Part shown: positions 24,995 through 32,565 of the stretch, in pieces | Layout of the letters: the number at the start of each line of letters is the position of its first letter | Position numbering within the stretch: position 1 is the stretch's first letter | From: AV69 sp963742315 | GTDB lineage: Bacteria > Verrucomicrobiota > Verrucomicrobiia > Chthoniobacterales > UBA10450 | Assembly (NCBI GenBank): GCA_963742315.1 | Contig: CAVULE010000003.1 | Span: forward strand, 186,001 to 250,000 | Length of the DNA stretch: 64,000 nt | Direction: 5' to 3' | Notes under the pieces: model-generated | Told to the model about the DNA's origin: nothing | The model's database searches: none | The model's input: the letters and a program-made list of their open reading frames with translations, nothing else | Translations under genes and position numbers: made by a program

Positions 24995-25479
24995 GATTCG
25001 GCCAGCTGTTTGATCCCATCGCTCGTTAATCGAAATACCCGCCAGTCATCCAACGAACCCGCGCCTAGCTTGTTATAAAATTGAATCGCCGGCTCGTTCC
25101 AGGTTAGGACCGCCCATTCCATTCGCCCGCAATTGTGATTGCGCGCGATCTTTGCCAGATGCACCAGCAAGGCGCGACCGTAACCGCGACCTCGCATCTC
25201 CGGTTTGACAAACAAATCTTCCAAATAAAGACCCGGGCGAGCAAGCCAGGTGGAGAAATTGAAAAAATAAACCGCGAACCCAACCGGTTCGGTATTTTCA
25301 AACGCGATCACCACTTTCGCCGCCGGTTCCGCGCCGAAAAGCACTTCATGCAAACCTTTCTCGGTTGCGACTACGTCATCGGGCGCGCGCTCGTAAGTCG
25401 CGAGATCGCGGATCAACTGCAAAATGATTGGAATGTCCGCGACAGTAGCGTCACGAATCTTAAAATTTCTCTCATTCAT
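24976..25479 (-). CDS. GNAT N-acetyltransferase (diamine acetyltransferase-like)
   Basis: A 167-residue GNAT starting MNERNFKIRDATVADIP. The acetyl-CoA loop reads RGRGYGRALL after YLEDLFVKPEM, and WNEPAIQFYNKLGA is the fourth motif. This arrangement is close to spermidine/spermine or thialysine acetyltransferases (SSAT group), so an amine acceptor is likely but unproven. The C-terminal residues ESVAAPL and the stop come from a palindromic repeat end, suggesting the original C-terminus was replaced. Confidence 0.85.
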   Translation of the reverse strand: MNERNFKIRDATVADIPIILQLIRDLATYERAPDDVVATEKGLHEVLFGAEPAAKVVIAFENTEPVGFAVYFFNFSTWLARPGLYLEDLFVKPEMRGRGYGRALLVHLAKIARNHNCGRMEWAVLTWNEPAIQFYNKLGAGSLDDWRVFRLTSDGIKQLAESVAAPL

Positions 25480-25577
25480 TTTTGGTTCGTATCTGATGAA
25501 TGATGAACGCAATTACGCTGGCGGGCCACCAATGAAATAGCTGGCGGATGTAGCCGCTGCCGCCAATGATATGTTTC

Positions 25578-25762
25578 GCGCCAAAGGCGCAGTGTCAAAA
25601 TAGCCTTGGGCATCGCCCCCCCCAGGACTGTGATTGCATTCTAGACGTGCGCTGAGGCGCGACTCACGCCCGAAATGAATCGCGCTTTCAGCGCTGAGGT
25701 TTGGCGTTACACGAATTCCTGGGCGCTGCCCCAGGCTACAATGAATGTCGCGCCTTTGGCGC
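25578..25762. repeat. Large nested palindrome cluster
   Basis: The outer hairpins GCGCC-AAA-GGCGC (25578-25590) and GCGCC-TTT-GGCGC (25750-25762) are inverted copies. Just inside are inverted CCTTGGGCATCGCCCC-type and CCTGGGCGCTGCCCCAGG hairpins. Further hairpins with GCGCT/AGCGC arms fill the middle. The whole 185 bases could form a cruciform with side arms. The start codon region of the downstream exported protein lies beyond it. It is noncoding by my reading. Confidence 0.75.
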
Positions 25763-25849
25763 TGCACGCGTACCCCCGGCAGCTCACCGGGAACCGCGGC
25801 GCAGCAGTCGCGTCTTGACAAAGCGAGCAAGCGAAGTCAATCGAGTACG

Positions 25850-26416
25850 GTGTCGTTGCCCTTGAACCGAAACCTATTTTCGCTCCCCGCGCGACTCTTG
25901 CTGGCCGTGATCGCGTCACTCTGGGGTATGATTGCCATGCCGTCGCGCGGGCAAGAATTGCCGTCACTCATCAACGTGGTTGATTATTCCAAGTTGATTC
26001 CGCTCCTGCCCGACGCTTCCGCAGGCTGGACGGCCGATAAACCGGAAGGCTCAACCACCGACGTCGGTGGATTCAAATTAACTAATGTCCATCGCGATTA
26101 TCGCAAAGGCGAAGGCGACAAGGTGCCGACTACTGCGATCAGCATTCTAGATTCCGCGGCCAACCCTGATTACGTGGAAGCAACTACAGCAGCATGGAAT
26201 TTCAGCACGACATCGACGGAAGGCTATTCCAAAGCCGTCACGGTCGATGGTAATCCCGGCTTCGAGACCTTCGAGAACGAAGGCAAACACGGCACCCTTT
26301 GGATCATGGTAGCGAAGCGTTATTTTCTACAAATCGAAACGCAACAGCAGGAGCCCGCCGCGCTCCAGGAGTGGGCCAAGCGTGTTGATGTAAAGAAGCT
26401 CGCCGCCATCAAGTGA
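25850..26416 (+). CDS. Exported protein of unknown function
   Basis: With the GTG at 25850 (TTGs at 25856 and 25862 also fit) the product is 188 residues. A signal peptide spans about 1-36 (LPARLLLAVIASLWGMIAMP) and ends before QELPSLI. The upstream part of the open frame is palindromic repeat DNA and is excluded. The mature domain, about 150 residues, alternates strands and helices and contains WTADKPEGSTTDVGGFK and FETFENEGKHGTLWIMV. I do not recognise the family. The last 14 bases before the heptamer array at 26428 contain its stop. Confidence 0.6.
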   Translation: MSLPLNRNLFSLPARLLLAVIASLWGMIAMPSRGQELPSLINVVDYSKLIPLLPDASAGWTADKPEGSTTDVGGFKLTNVHRDYRKGEGDKVPTTAISILDSAANPDYVEATTAAWNFSTTSTEGYSKAVTVDGNPGFETFENEGKHGTLWIMVAKRYFLQIETQQQEPAALQEWAKRVDVKKLAAIK

Positions 26417-26427
26417 CGGTGAGAGGG

Positions 26428-26505
26428 GTGAATAGTGATCAGTGACTAGTGATAGGATTTGAAGCGCTGAATTTCCACCAATCATTTATCACTTATCACA
26501 TTCAC
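26428..26505. repeat. Inverted heptamer arrays between convergent genes
   Basis: Four heptamers near GTGATCA run from 26428 to 26455. A matching array in the opposite orientation (GTGATAA units on the minus strand) runs from 26481 to 26505. The two could pair and act as a bidirectional terminator. The pcm stop codon TGA is part of the right-hand array. Confidence 0.7.
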
Positions 26506-27209
26506 CTCCCCGCCCCTTCCCTCGCCATCGGCACGAAACGGACCGGCAACACAGCGCTCTGCTCTAGTCGTCCATCTTTCTTTTCCAGAAGGTAAAGCTC
26601 CTGCGCGAACTTTGCCCCGACCGGAATAATCATGCGGCCGCCTTCTTTCAGTTGATCGATCAATGGCTGCGGCACGCGCTCGGGTGCACAGGTTACGATG
26701 ATGGAATCGAACGGCGCATGCTCCGGCCAGCCCTTGTAACCGTCGCCGGCTTTCACGTGCACGTTTTTGTAACCGAGACGTTGTAATGTCGCTTCGGCAT
26801 TTTTTTTCAGCGGCTCGATAATTTCGATCGAGTAAACCTCGGCGACCAGCTCCGCCAGAATTGCCGCTTGATAACCGGATCCGGTGCCGATCTCCAAAAC
26901 GCGATGAGTCGGCTGCGCCCGCAATGCCTCGGTCATGAATCCCACGATGAAGGGCTGCGAAATGGTTTGATCGTAACCGATCGGCAGCGGTCGATCCGTG
27001 TAACTCTCCGCCCGAAATTCTGCCGGCACGAACTCTTCCCGAGCTATCTTGCGCATCGCCGCCAGCACCCGTTCCTCCACCACGCCGCGCATCACGATCT
27101 GCTCCTTCACCATACGCTCACGCTGCGCAGGGAAGTCAGCAACTTGTGTCTCTGCGTGCCCGCAACTCACCCAGAGCAATGCAGACGCAAGTAACAAGAA
27201 GCGCACCAT
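26502..27209 (-). CDS. pcm: Exported protein-L-isoaspartate O-methyltransferase
   Basis: A 235-residue PCMT. It has the substrate-side TDRPLPIGYDQTISQPFI, the SAM motif VLEIGTGSGYQAAILAEL and later FDSIIVTCAPERVPQPL. The enzyme methylates L-isoaspartyl residues to start repair of aged proteins. Unlike the cytosolic enzyme, it begins MVRFLLLASALLWVSCG, a signal peptide that predicts a periplasmic location. The longer upstream frame is repeat DNA (27278-27378). The gene is divergent from thrS. Confidence 0.88.
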   Translation of the reverse strand: MVRFLLLASALLWVSCGHAETQVADFPAQRERMVKEQIVMRGVVEERVLAAMRKIAREEFVPAEFRAESYTDRPLPIGYDQTISQPFIVGFMTEALRAQPTHRVLEIGTGSGYQAAILAELVAEVYSIEIIEPLKKNAEATLQRLGYKNVHVKAGDGYKGWPEHAPFDSIIVTCAPERVPQPLIDQLKEGGRMIIPVGAKFAQELYLLEKKDGRLEQSAVLPVRFVPMAREGAGR

Positions 27210-27277
27210 CAACAATAATACGCGGCGTGATCGTGAAAAGACGCGGTTTCTCACGCGGCGTTCGCGTCCGTTTCTCC

Positions 27278-27378
27278 GGGGAGCGCAGACAGCTTGCCTG
27301 CACCCGTCGGCAGCTTGCCGCCGGGATTTTGTGCTCGGCAAGCTGCCGAGCACTGCGGGCTAGCAGCCCGCGCTCCCC
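27278..27378. repeat. GGGGAGCGC palindromic element between pcm and thrS
   Basis: The ends GGGGAGCGC (27278-27286) and GCGCTCCCC (27370-27378) are perfect complements. Inside lie GGCAGCTTGCCGCC, CTCGGCAAGCTGCCGAG and GCGGGCTAGCAGCCCGC, hairpins with related centres and different arms. Downstream, 27424-27450 holds three nonamers near CGTGTTCTT, ending 15 bases before thrS. Confidence 0.8.
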
Positions 27379-27465
27379 AGAACGCACGCGTCCCGCAGAG
27401 CGAAAGAACAAAGCGAAATTGTCCGTGTCCTTCGTGTTCTTCGTGGTTAATTTCACCGCCAACAG

Positions 27466-29412
27466 ATGCAAGAAGAACGCAAAACTCCCGAAATGCGCGC
27501 GCAGATGACAGACATCGAGCGCCTTCGTCATTCGACGGCTCATGTGCTGGCGACGGCGATTTTGAAGATCTGGCCAGAAGCCCAGTTCGCGGCCGGGCCG
27601 CCGGTCGAGAACGGATTCTATTATGATGTCGATCTCTCGCACCGGATTTCGCCGGACGATTTTGAGAAGATCGAGGCGGAAATGAAGAAGGAAATCAAAG
27701 CGAATCATCCGTTCGAACGGATGGAAGTTTCGCGCGATGAAGCACTCGACTTCGGGAAAAAAGGACGGCTCGCGGCGTTAAATGAGCGGAACGCTCCGAG
27801 CAAGTTCAAGCTCGATATCATCGAAAACATTCCTTCGGGCGAAACGATCTCCCTGTATCGCAACGGCGACTTCGTCGATCTCTGCGCCGGCCCGCACGTA
27901 ATGCGCACCGGAAACATCGGCGCGTTCAAGCTTACCAGCGTCGCCAGCGCTTACTACAAGGGCGACGAGAAGAACCCGCAGCTCCAGCGTATCTACGGCA
28001 CTGCCTTCAAAACAAAGAAGGAACTCGATGACTACTTTGCCATGCTCGAGGAAGCAAAGAAGCGCGACCATCGTAAGCTTGGCAAGGAACTCGAGATTTT
28101 TGTTTTAGACGACGATGTCGGCCCTGGTCTGCCGATGTGGTTGCCGCGGGGCGCTGCGATCATCGAAGAACTAGAGAAACTCGCCAAAGAAACGGAGTTC
28201 ACCGCCGGTTACGTACGGGTCCGCACCCCGCACATTGCGCGGGAGAGTCTGTACAAAAAGAGCGGCCATCTCCCCTACTACGCCGAGTCGATGTTTCCTC
28301 CCATGCGATTGAACCGCGAAGGCGAAGACATTGCTGCGAAACGGCAACGTTTTGAAGAACTCAATGCGATTCTCGAAGCAAAAAAGGAATTAGGAGACAA
28401 TTATCGAGAATTTAAGAAGCTGCAGAACGAATTGTTTGTCGATACCGACAACTACTACCTGAAAGCGATGAACTGTCCGCATCATCACAAATTGTTTGCG
28501 GCGGTACCGCGCAGTTATCGCGATCTGCCTTTGCGCTTCGCAGAGTACGGCACTTGTTATCGTTACGAGCAAAGCGGCGAGTTATTCGGATTGATGCGCG
28601 TGCGTTCGATGCAGATGAATGATGCCCATCTCTATATGACGCCTGACCAGTTCGAAGCTGAGTTCAACGCTGTCAACGAGATGTATCTGAAATACTTCAA
28701 ACTCTTTGGAATCGAGAAATATCTGATGCGCTTCTCGACGCACGATCCCGCCAAGCTCGGCCAAAAATTTGTCGATGAACCGGAGCTATGGAAAAAGACC
28801 GAGGACATGACGCGCAATGTTTTAAAGAAGTCGGGAATCAATTACGTCGAAGTGCCAAATGAAGCCGCATTTTACGGACCGAAGATCGACGTACAAGCCT
28901 GGAGCGTGATCGGTCGCGAGTTTTCCATCGCAACGAATCAGGTTGATTTCGCGCAGCCACGCCGGTTCGATCTACGTTACAAGGATCGCGATAACGTCGA
29001 TAAGGTCCCGCTTTGCATTCATCGCGCGCCGCTCGGCACACATGAGCGGTTTATCGGGTTCCTGATCGAGCATTACGCCGGCAACTTCCCTCTATGGCTG
29101 TCACCCGAGCAGGTGCGCATCTTAACTATCGGGGATGAACCTCAGCTCGTCGATTATTCGCGAGCTATCCTGGCTGAGCTTCGCAGCCATCAAGTCCGCG
29201 CCGAGATCGATACTTCCACCGACAAGATCAACGGCAAAATCCAGCACGCCGAACAAATGAAAGTCCACACCATGTTCGTCATCGGCAAGCGCGACATGGA
29301 AGCTAACGCCGTCAGCGTCCGCGTTCACGGCAAGGGAAATCTCGGCGCCAAGCCGCGAGGCGAAGTCATCGCGGACATTTTGCAATCGATTAAAGAGCGA
29401 CGGAGCGAGTAA
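27466..29412 (+). CDS. thrS: Threonyl-tRNA synthetase without TGS domain
   Basis: The chain begins almost directly in the editing domain (LRHSTAHVLATAILKIWPEA; the HxxxH pair plus the later CAGPHV complete that site). The N-terminal TGS domain of about 60 residues seen in most bacterial ThrRS is absent. The class II core has AMNCPHHH (zinc Cys), NDAHLYM (zinc His) and IHRAPLGTHERFIGFL, and the anticodon domain starts near WLSPEQV. A charged coiled-coil-like insert of about 45 residues precedes the zinc Cys and restores a normal length of 648. The start at 27466 is the first of three close ATGs. Confidence 0.93.
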   Translation: MQEERKTPEMRAQMTDIERLRHSTAHVLATAILKIWPEAQFAAGPPVENGFYYDVDLSHRISPDDFEKIEAEMKKEIKANHPFERMEVSRDEALDFGKKGRLAALNERNAPSKFKLDIIENIPSGETISLYRNGDFVDLCAGPHVMRTGNIGAFKLTSVASAYYKGDEKNPQLQRIYGTAFKTKKELDDYFAMLEEAKKRDHRKLGKELEIFVLDDDVGPGLPMWLPRGAAIIEELEKLAKETEFTAGYVRVRTPHIARESLYKKSGHLPYYAESMFPPMRLNREGEDIAAKRQRFEELNAILEAKKELGDNYREFKKLQNELFVDTDNYYLKAMNCPHHHKLFAAVPRSYRDLPLRFAEYGTCYRYEQSGELFGLMRVRSMQMNDAHLYMTPDQFEAEFNAVNEMYLKYFKLFGIEKYLMRFSTHDPAKLGQKFVDEPELWKKTEDMTRNVLKKSGINYVEVPNEAAFYGPKIDVQAWSVIGREFSIATNQVDFAQPRRFDLRYKDRDNVDKVPLCIHRAPLGTHERFIGFLIEHYAGNFPLWLSPEQVRILTIGDEPQLVDYSRAILAELRSHQVRAEIDTSTDKINGKIQHAEQMKVHTMFVIGKRDMEANAVSVRVHGKGNLGAKPRGEVIADILQSIKERRSE

Positions 29413-29569
29413 GCCCAACCGCCGATCGCCGGAGCCTGTAACGCGAAACTTTCTGCTTACGCCGTGTTCAGATTCCGTCCGGCAACATGCCGGACGGTGC
29501 GAGCAAAATGCTGGCGCTACCCGAAATCAATTTCCAATTTCTTTGCGCTCCAAGTAAAGTGCGCGCTTC

Positions 29570-31528
29570 ATGGACCCGCAGAGTGCGCTGAAGAAATATT
29601 TCGGTTACGAGGCGTTCCGGCCGCTGCAGCGGGAAATCATCGACGATGCGTTGAGTGGCCGCGATGTGTTTGCGCTTTTGCCGACCGGCGGCGGTAAGTC
29701 GCTTTGTTTTCAGCTGCCGGCGCTGTTGCGCGACGGGGTGACGATTGTGGTGTCGCCGTTAATCGCGCTGATGAAAGATCAGGTCGATGCCCTGCGGACG
29801 AGCGGAATCGCGGCGACTTTCTTGAACTCGACGCTTGCCGGGAGTGAGTCGCGCGAACGACTGCGCGGACTCGATCGTAACCAATTCCGTTTGCTCTACG
29901 TCGCGCCGGAGCGGCTGATGATGGAGAATTTTCTGGAGCGCGCCCTCAATTGGAACATTGCGCAGATCGCGATCGATGAAGCGCATTGTATCAGTGAATG
30001 GGGCCACGATTTTCGCCCGGAATATCGTGAACTGAAAAAATTGCGGACGCATTTTCCCGATGTCCCAATCATGGCGCTGACTGCGACCGCAACCGAACGA
30101 GTGCGCGACGATATCATCAAGCAACTAAAGCTGCATTCTCCGCGTTGTTATGTCGCGAGTTTCAATCGACCGAACCTGACCTATCGGGTGATGGCGAAGT
30201 CATCGGCTTACCAACAAGTGCTCGATTTCATCCGGGCACATCCGAACGACAGCGGAATTGTTTATTGCGCGAGCCGCAAATCCACTGACGCGCTGGCGGA
30301 AAAGCTAACGAAAGATGGGATCAAAGCGTTGCCTTATCACGCGGGAATGGAATCTCGAGAACGGACGCGCAATCAGGAAGCGTTCTTGCGCGATGATGCG
30401 CGCGTCATCACCGCGACGATCGCGTTCGGGATGGGGATTAACAAACCGAACGTCCGGTTCGTTATTCATTATGATCTGCCGAAGAACATCGAAGGGTACT
30501 ATCAGGAAACGGGACGCGCGGGTCGCGATGGTCTGCCGAGCGAGTGCGTGCTGCTCTTCACTGTGGGCGATGTCGTGAAACAGCGGCGTTTCATTGAGGA
30601 AAAGAGTGAAAGCGAGCAGCGCATCGCACACGAGCAATTGCGCACCATGGTGGCGTATGCGGAAACGCGCCATTGCCGGCGGGCGACGTTGTTGCGGTAT
30701 TTCGGCGAAACCTGGCCGCCTGTTTCTGTAGAGGCAAGCTCGCCACCGGACGAGTCCGTCCAAATGGCGGACGTGTCGCCTGCATCGCCCCGTCGTTCTG
30801 CAGCCGACACGGCTGCCACCACAGACGACACGACAGAGCGAGGCGAAATTTCATGCAACGGCTGCGACAATTGCCTGGAACCACGCGAGACGTTCGACGG
30901 CACGATCCCGGCGCAAAAATTTCTCTCTTGCGTGCATCGAGTGCAGGCCAAGCAGGGCTTTGGATTCGGGCTAAATCATATCGTGGAAGTGCTGATTGGC
31001 GGAACGAACGACGCGATCAAAAAGCGCGGACACGATCAGCTATCGACCTTTGGAATCGGTGCTGATTTGAAACGCGAGCAATGGCAAAGAATCGGGCGGG
31101 AACTGTTACGCCTCGGTTTGGTGGAAGCAGCGCCGGGAAAATTTGCGACTTTAAGTGTGACCGACGCCGGAATGATGGCGCTACGAAAACGGACACCGAT
31201 CACCTTAACCAAGCCGATCGAAGCACCGGCAAAGAAGGTCCGTATCCAGCGGGCTGGCGAAATTGAATGCGATGAAGAACTCTTCGAGCGTTTACGCGCG
31301 CTGCGCCGGAAGATCGCGGACGAGCGCGATGTCCCGGCTTATATTATCTTTTCCGATGCAACGCTCCGCCAGATGGCGCAGGCGTGTCCACAAAGTAAAA
31401 GCGATTTCGCACAAATCGCCGGAGTCGGACAACAAAAACTCAAGGAATTTGCGGAGCTATTCCTGGCAGAGATTGGTGAGCACCTTCGGTCCGATTTGGC
31501 GATGGCAGCGTCGTCGCGAACGTTCTGA
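29570..31528 (+). CDS. recQ: ATP-dependent DNA helicase RecQ with an in-frame repeat insertion
   Basis: A 652-residue 3'-5' helicase. Visible parts are Walker A GGGKS at 40-44, DEAH at 136-139 within IDEAHCISEWGHDFRPEY, the motif VI region QETGRAGRDG, the zinc site (the Cys of CRRATLLRYF, then CNGCDNC), a winged helix and a C-terminal HRDC domain (residues about 560-640). Between the first zinc Cys and the CxxCxxC knuckle lies an extra Ser/Pro/Asp-rich stretch, about residues 386-418, encoded by a palindromic element at 30727-30823. The fold could loop it out, so activity may be kept. Confidence 0.93.
   Translation: MDPQSALKKYFGYEAFRPLQREIIDDALSGRDVFALLPTGGGKSLCFQLPALLRDGVTIVVSPLIALMKDQVDALRTSGIAATFLNSTLAGSESRERLRGLDRNQFRLLYVAPERLMMENFLERALNWNIAQIAIDEAHCISEWGHDFRPEYRELKKLRTHFPDVPIMALTATATERVRDDIIKQLKLHSPRCYVASFNRPNLTYRVMAKSSAYQQVLDFIRAHPNDSGIVYCASRKSTDALAEKLTKDGIKALPYHAGMESRERTRNQEAFLRDDARVITATIAFGMGINKPNVRFVIHYDLPKNIEGYYQETGRAGRDGLPSECVLLFTVGDVVKQRRFIEEKSESEQRIAHEQLRTMVAYAETRHCRRATLLRYFGETWPPVSVEASSPPDESVQMADVSPASPRRSAADTAATTDDTTERGEISCNGCDNCLEPRETFDGTIPAQKFLSCVHRVQAKQGFGFGLNHIVEVLIGGTNDAIKKRGHDQLSTFGIGADLKREQWQRIGRELLRLGLVEAAPGKFATLSVTDAGMMALRKRTPITLTKPIEAPAKKVRIQRAGEIECDEELFERLRALRRKIADERDVPAYIIFSDATLRQMAQACPQSKSDFAQIAGVGQQKLKEFAELFLAEIGEHLRSDLAMAASSRTF
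30727..30823. repeat. Palindromic element inside recQ
   Basis: The 97-base element begins TGTAGAGGC and ends GGCTGCCACCACA. The right end read on the minus strand is TGTGGTGGC followed by AGCC-GTGTC-GGCT. This is the same plan as the gluQ and 22738 elements, with other arm bases. A second hairpin GGACGAGTCCGTCC lies inside. The recQ frame remains open across it. Confidence 0.82.
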
Positions 31529-31574
31529 CGTGCCTTGCCAAGGGGCATGACCTCTGCTGCTTCTCTCTCGCGAG

Positions 31575-32474
31575 ATGGAGTGCGAAGAAGGGCAGCCGAG
31601 GGAAGAGGTGGATACCGGCGCCCAGGCCGCTCCTCCTTTCTGGCAAAGAATCGGCCCGCGCGCGGTGGCGTTGCTCGGGTTGATTGGTACAGCTGCCGCG
31701 GTCTTCTTAACTCAGCATTGGCATTCGCGGTCCGAATTTAGTCATAAGCTAACGGAAACGCAGCCGACAACGGGTTATGCGATTGAAACGACGGCGACAA
31801 AAGCCGCGCCGGCAGTAAATCGGCTCGTGCCCGAAATAAGTCCGACTGCGACCGCCCCGATTACAGTCGATATGATCGCAAGTCCACCGCCGTCGGTCAC
31901 CGACCAGCCAGCGGCTCTGCAATTAACGACGAAGCCAGCGGGCGCAACCTTCGCGGTTTATCCAGGAACAATCGCGGATGAGGCCGCCCCCGCTTCCGCG
32001 CCGTTACGGACCGGGACAGCTCCCGGTACGGCCGAGGATCTTCGCGGGGGAAATTACACAATTTTTTTTCACAAGGAGGGCTGGCCGGACAGCCGGACCG
32101 AAGTCGAGCTGCAAGCCGGCGAAGTTCGTCCGGTCGAGTACGCGTTTTTCCATGGCGAAGTTACGATCACGAGTGTTCCAAATGGCGCGGAAATTCTTTG
32201 CGGCACTGTTTCGCTTGGGTTCACGCCGTTAACAGTTGCTTTGCCGGCTGGCAGCCAAATGCTCACCGCCCGTCTCAAGAATTATCCGGACCGCATTCAA
32301 AATGTCGCGGTTAATGAAAACTCAACTCCCACAATCGAGTTTCAAATGCGCATGCGCCGGCACATTGGCAAGGCGAAACCAACACCGCCGCCGTCGTTAA
32401 TTGGGAGAGTCGGCGATAGCCTGAAACATCTTTTCGGCGGGAGTCCGACTCCCGCGCCGCATAGAAAACGGTAA
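31575..32474 (+). CDS. Membrane-anchored PEGA-domain protein
   Basis: A 299-residue protein with a single membrane helix near 28-46 (AVALLGLIGTAAAVFLTQ). A Thr/Ala/Pro-rich linker of about 80 residues follows. Next come two PEGA-like beta domains: a degenerate one at about 115-195 and a clear one at about 195-255 (VTITSVPNGAEILCGTVSLG, then TPLTVALPAGSQ). A basic Pro-rich tail ends the protein. PEGA domains are found on cell-surface or periplasmic proteins. The gene follows recQ by 46 bases. Confidence 0.75.
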   Translation: MECEEGQPREEVDTGAQAAPPFWQRIGPRAVALLGLIGTAAAVFLTQHWHSRSEFSHKLTETQPTTGYAIETTATKAAPAVNRLVPEISPTATAPITVDMIASPPPSVTDQPAALQLTTKPAGATFAVYPGTIADEAAPASAPLRTGTAPGTAEDLRGGNYTIFFHKEGWPDSRTEVELQAGEVRPVEYAFFHGEVTITSVPNGAEILCGTVSLGFTPLTVALPAGSQMLTARLKNYPDRIQNVAVNENSTPTIEFQMRMRRHIGKAKPTPPPSLIGRVGDSLKHLFGGSPTPAPHRKR

Positions 32475-32565
32475 GTAGTGACATCAATTTGCGATTGCTT
32501 TACCGCGCGCATTTGAATGGCTCAAAAGCGTTGAAATATTCTACTTCGGCAAGCGCTATGTCGTC

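Noticed and set aside
25745..25849. N-terminal 35 codons of the longer frame of the exported protein gene
   Set aside because: They translate palindromic spacer DNA, and the signal peptide begins only after the GTG at 25850.
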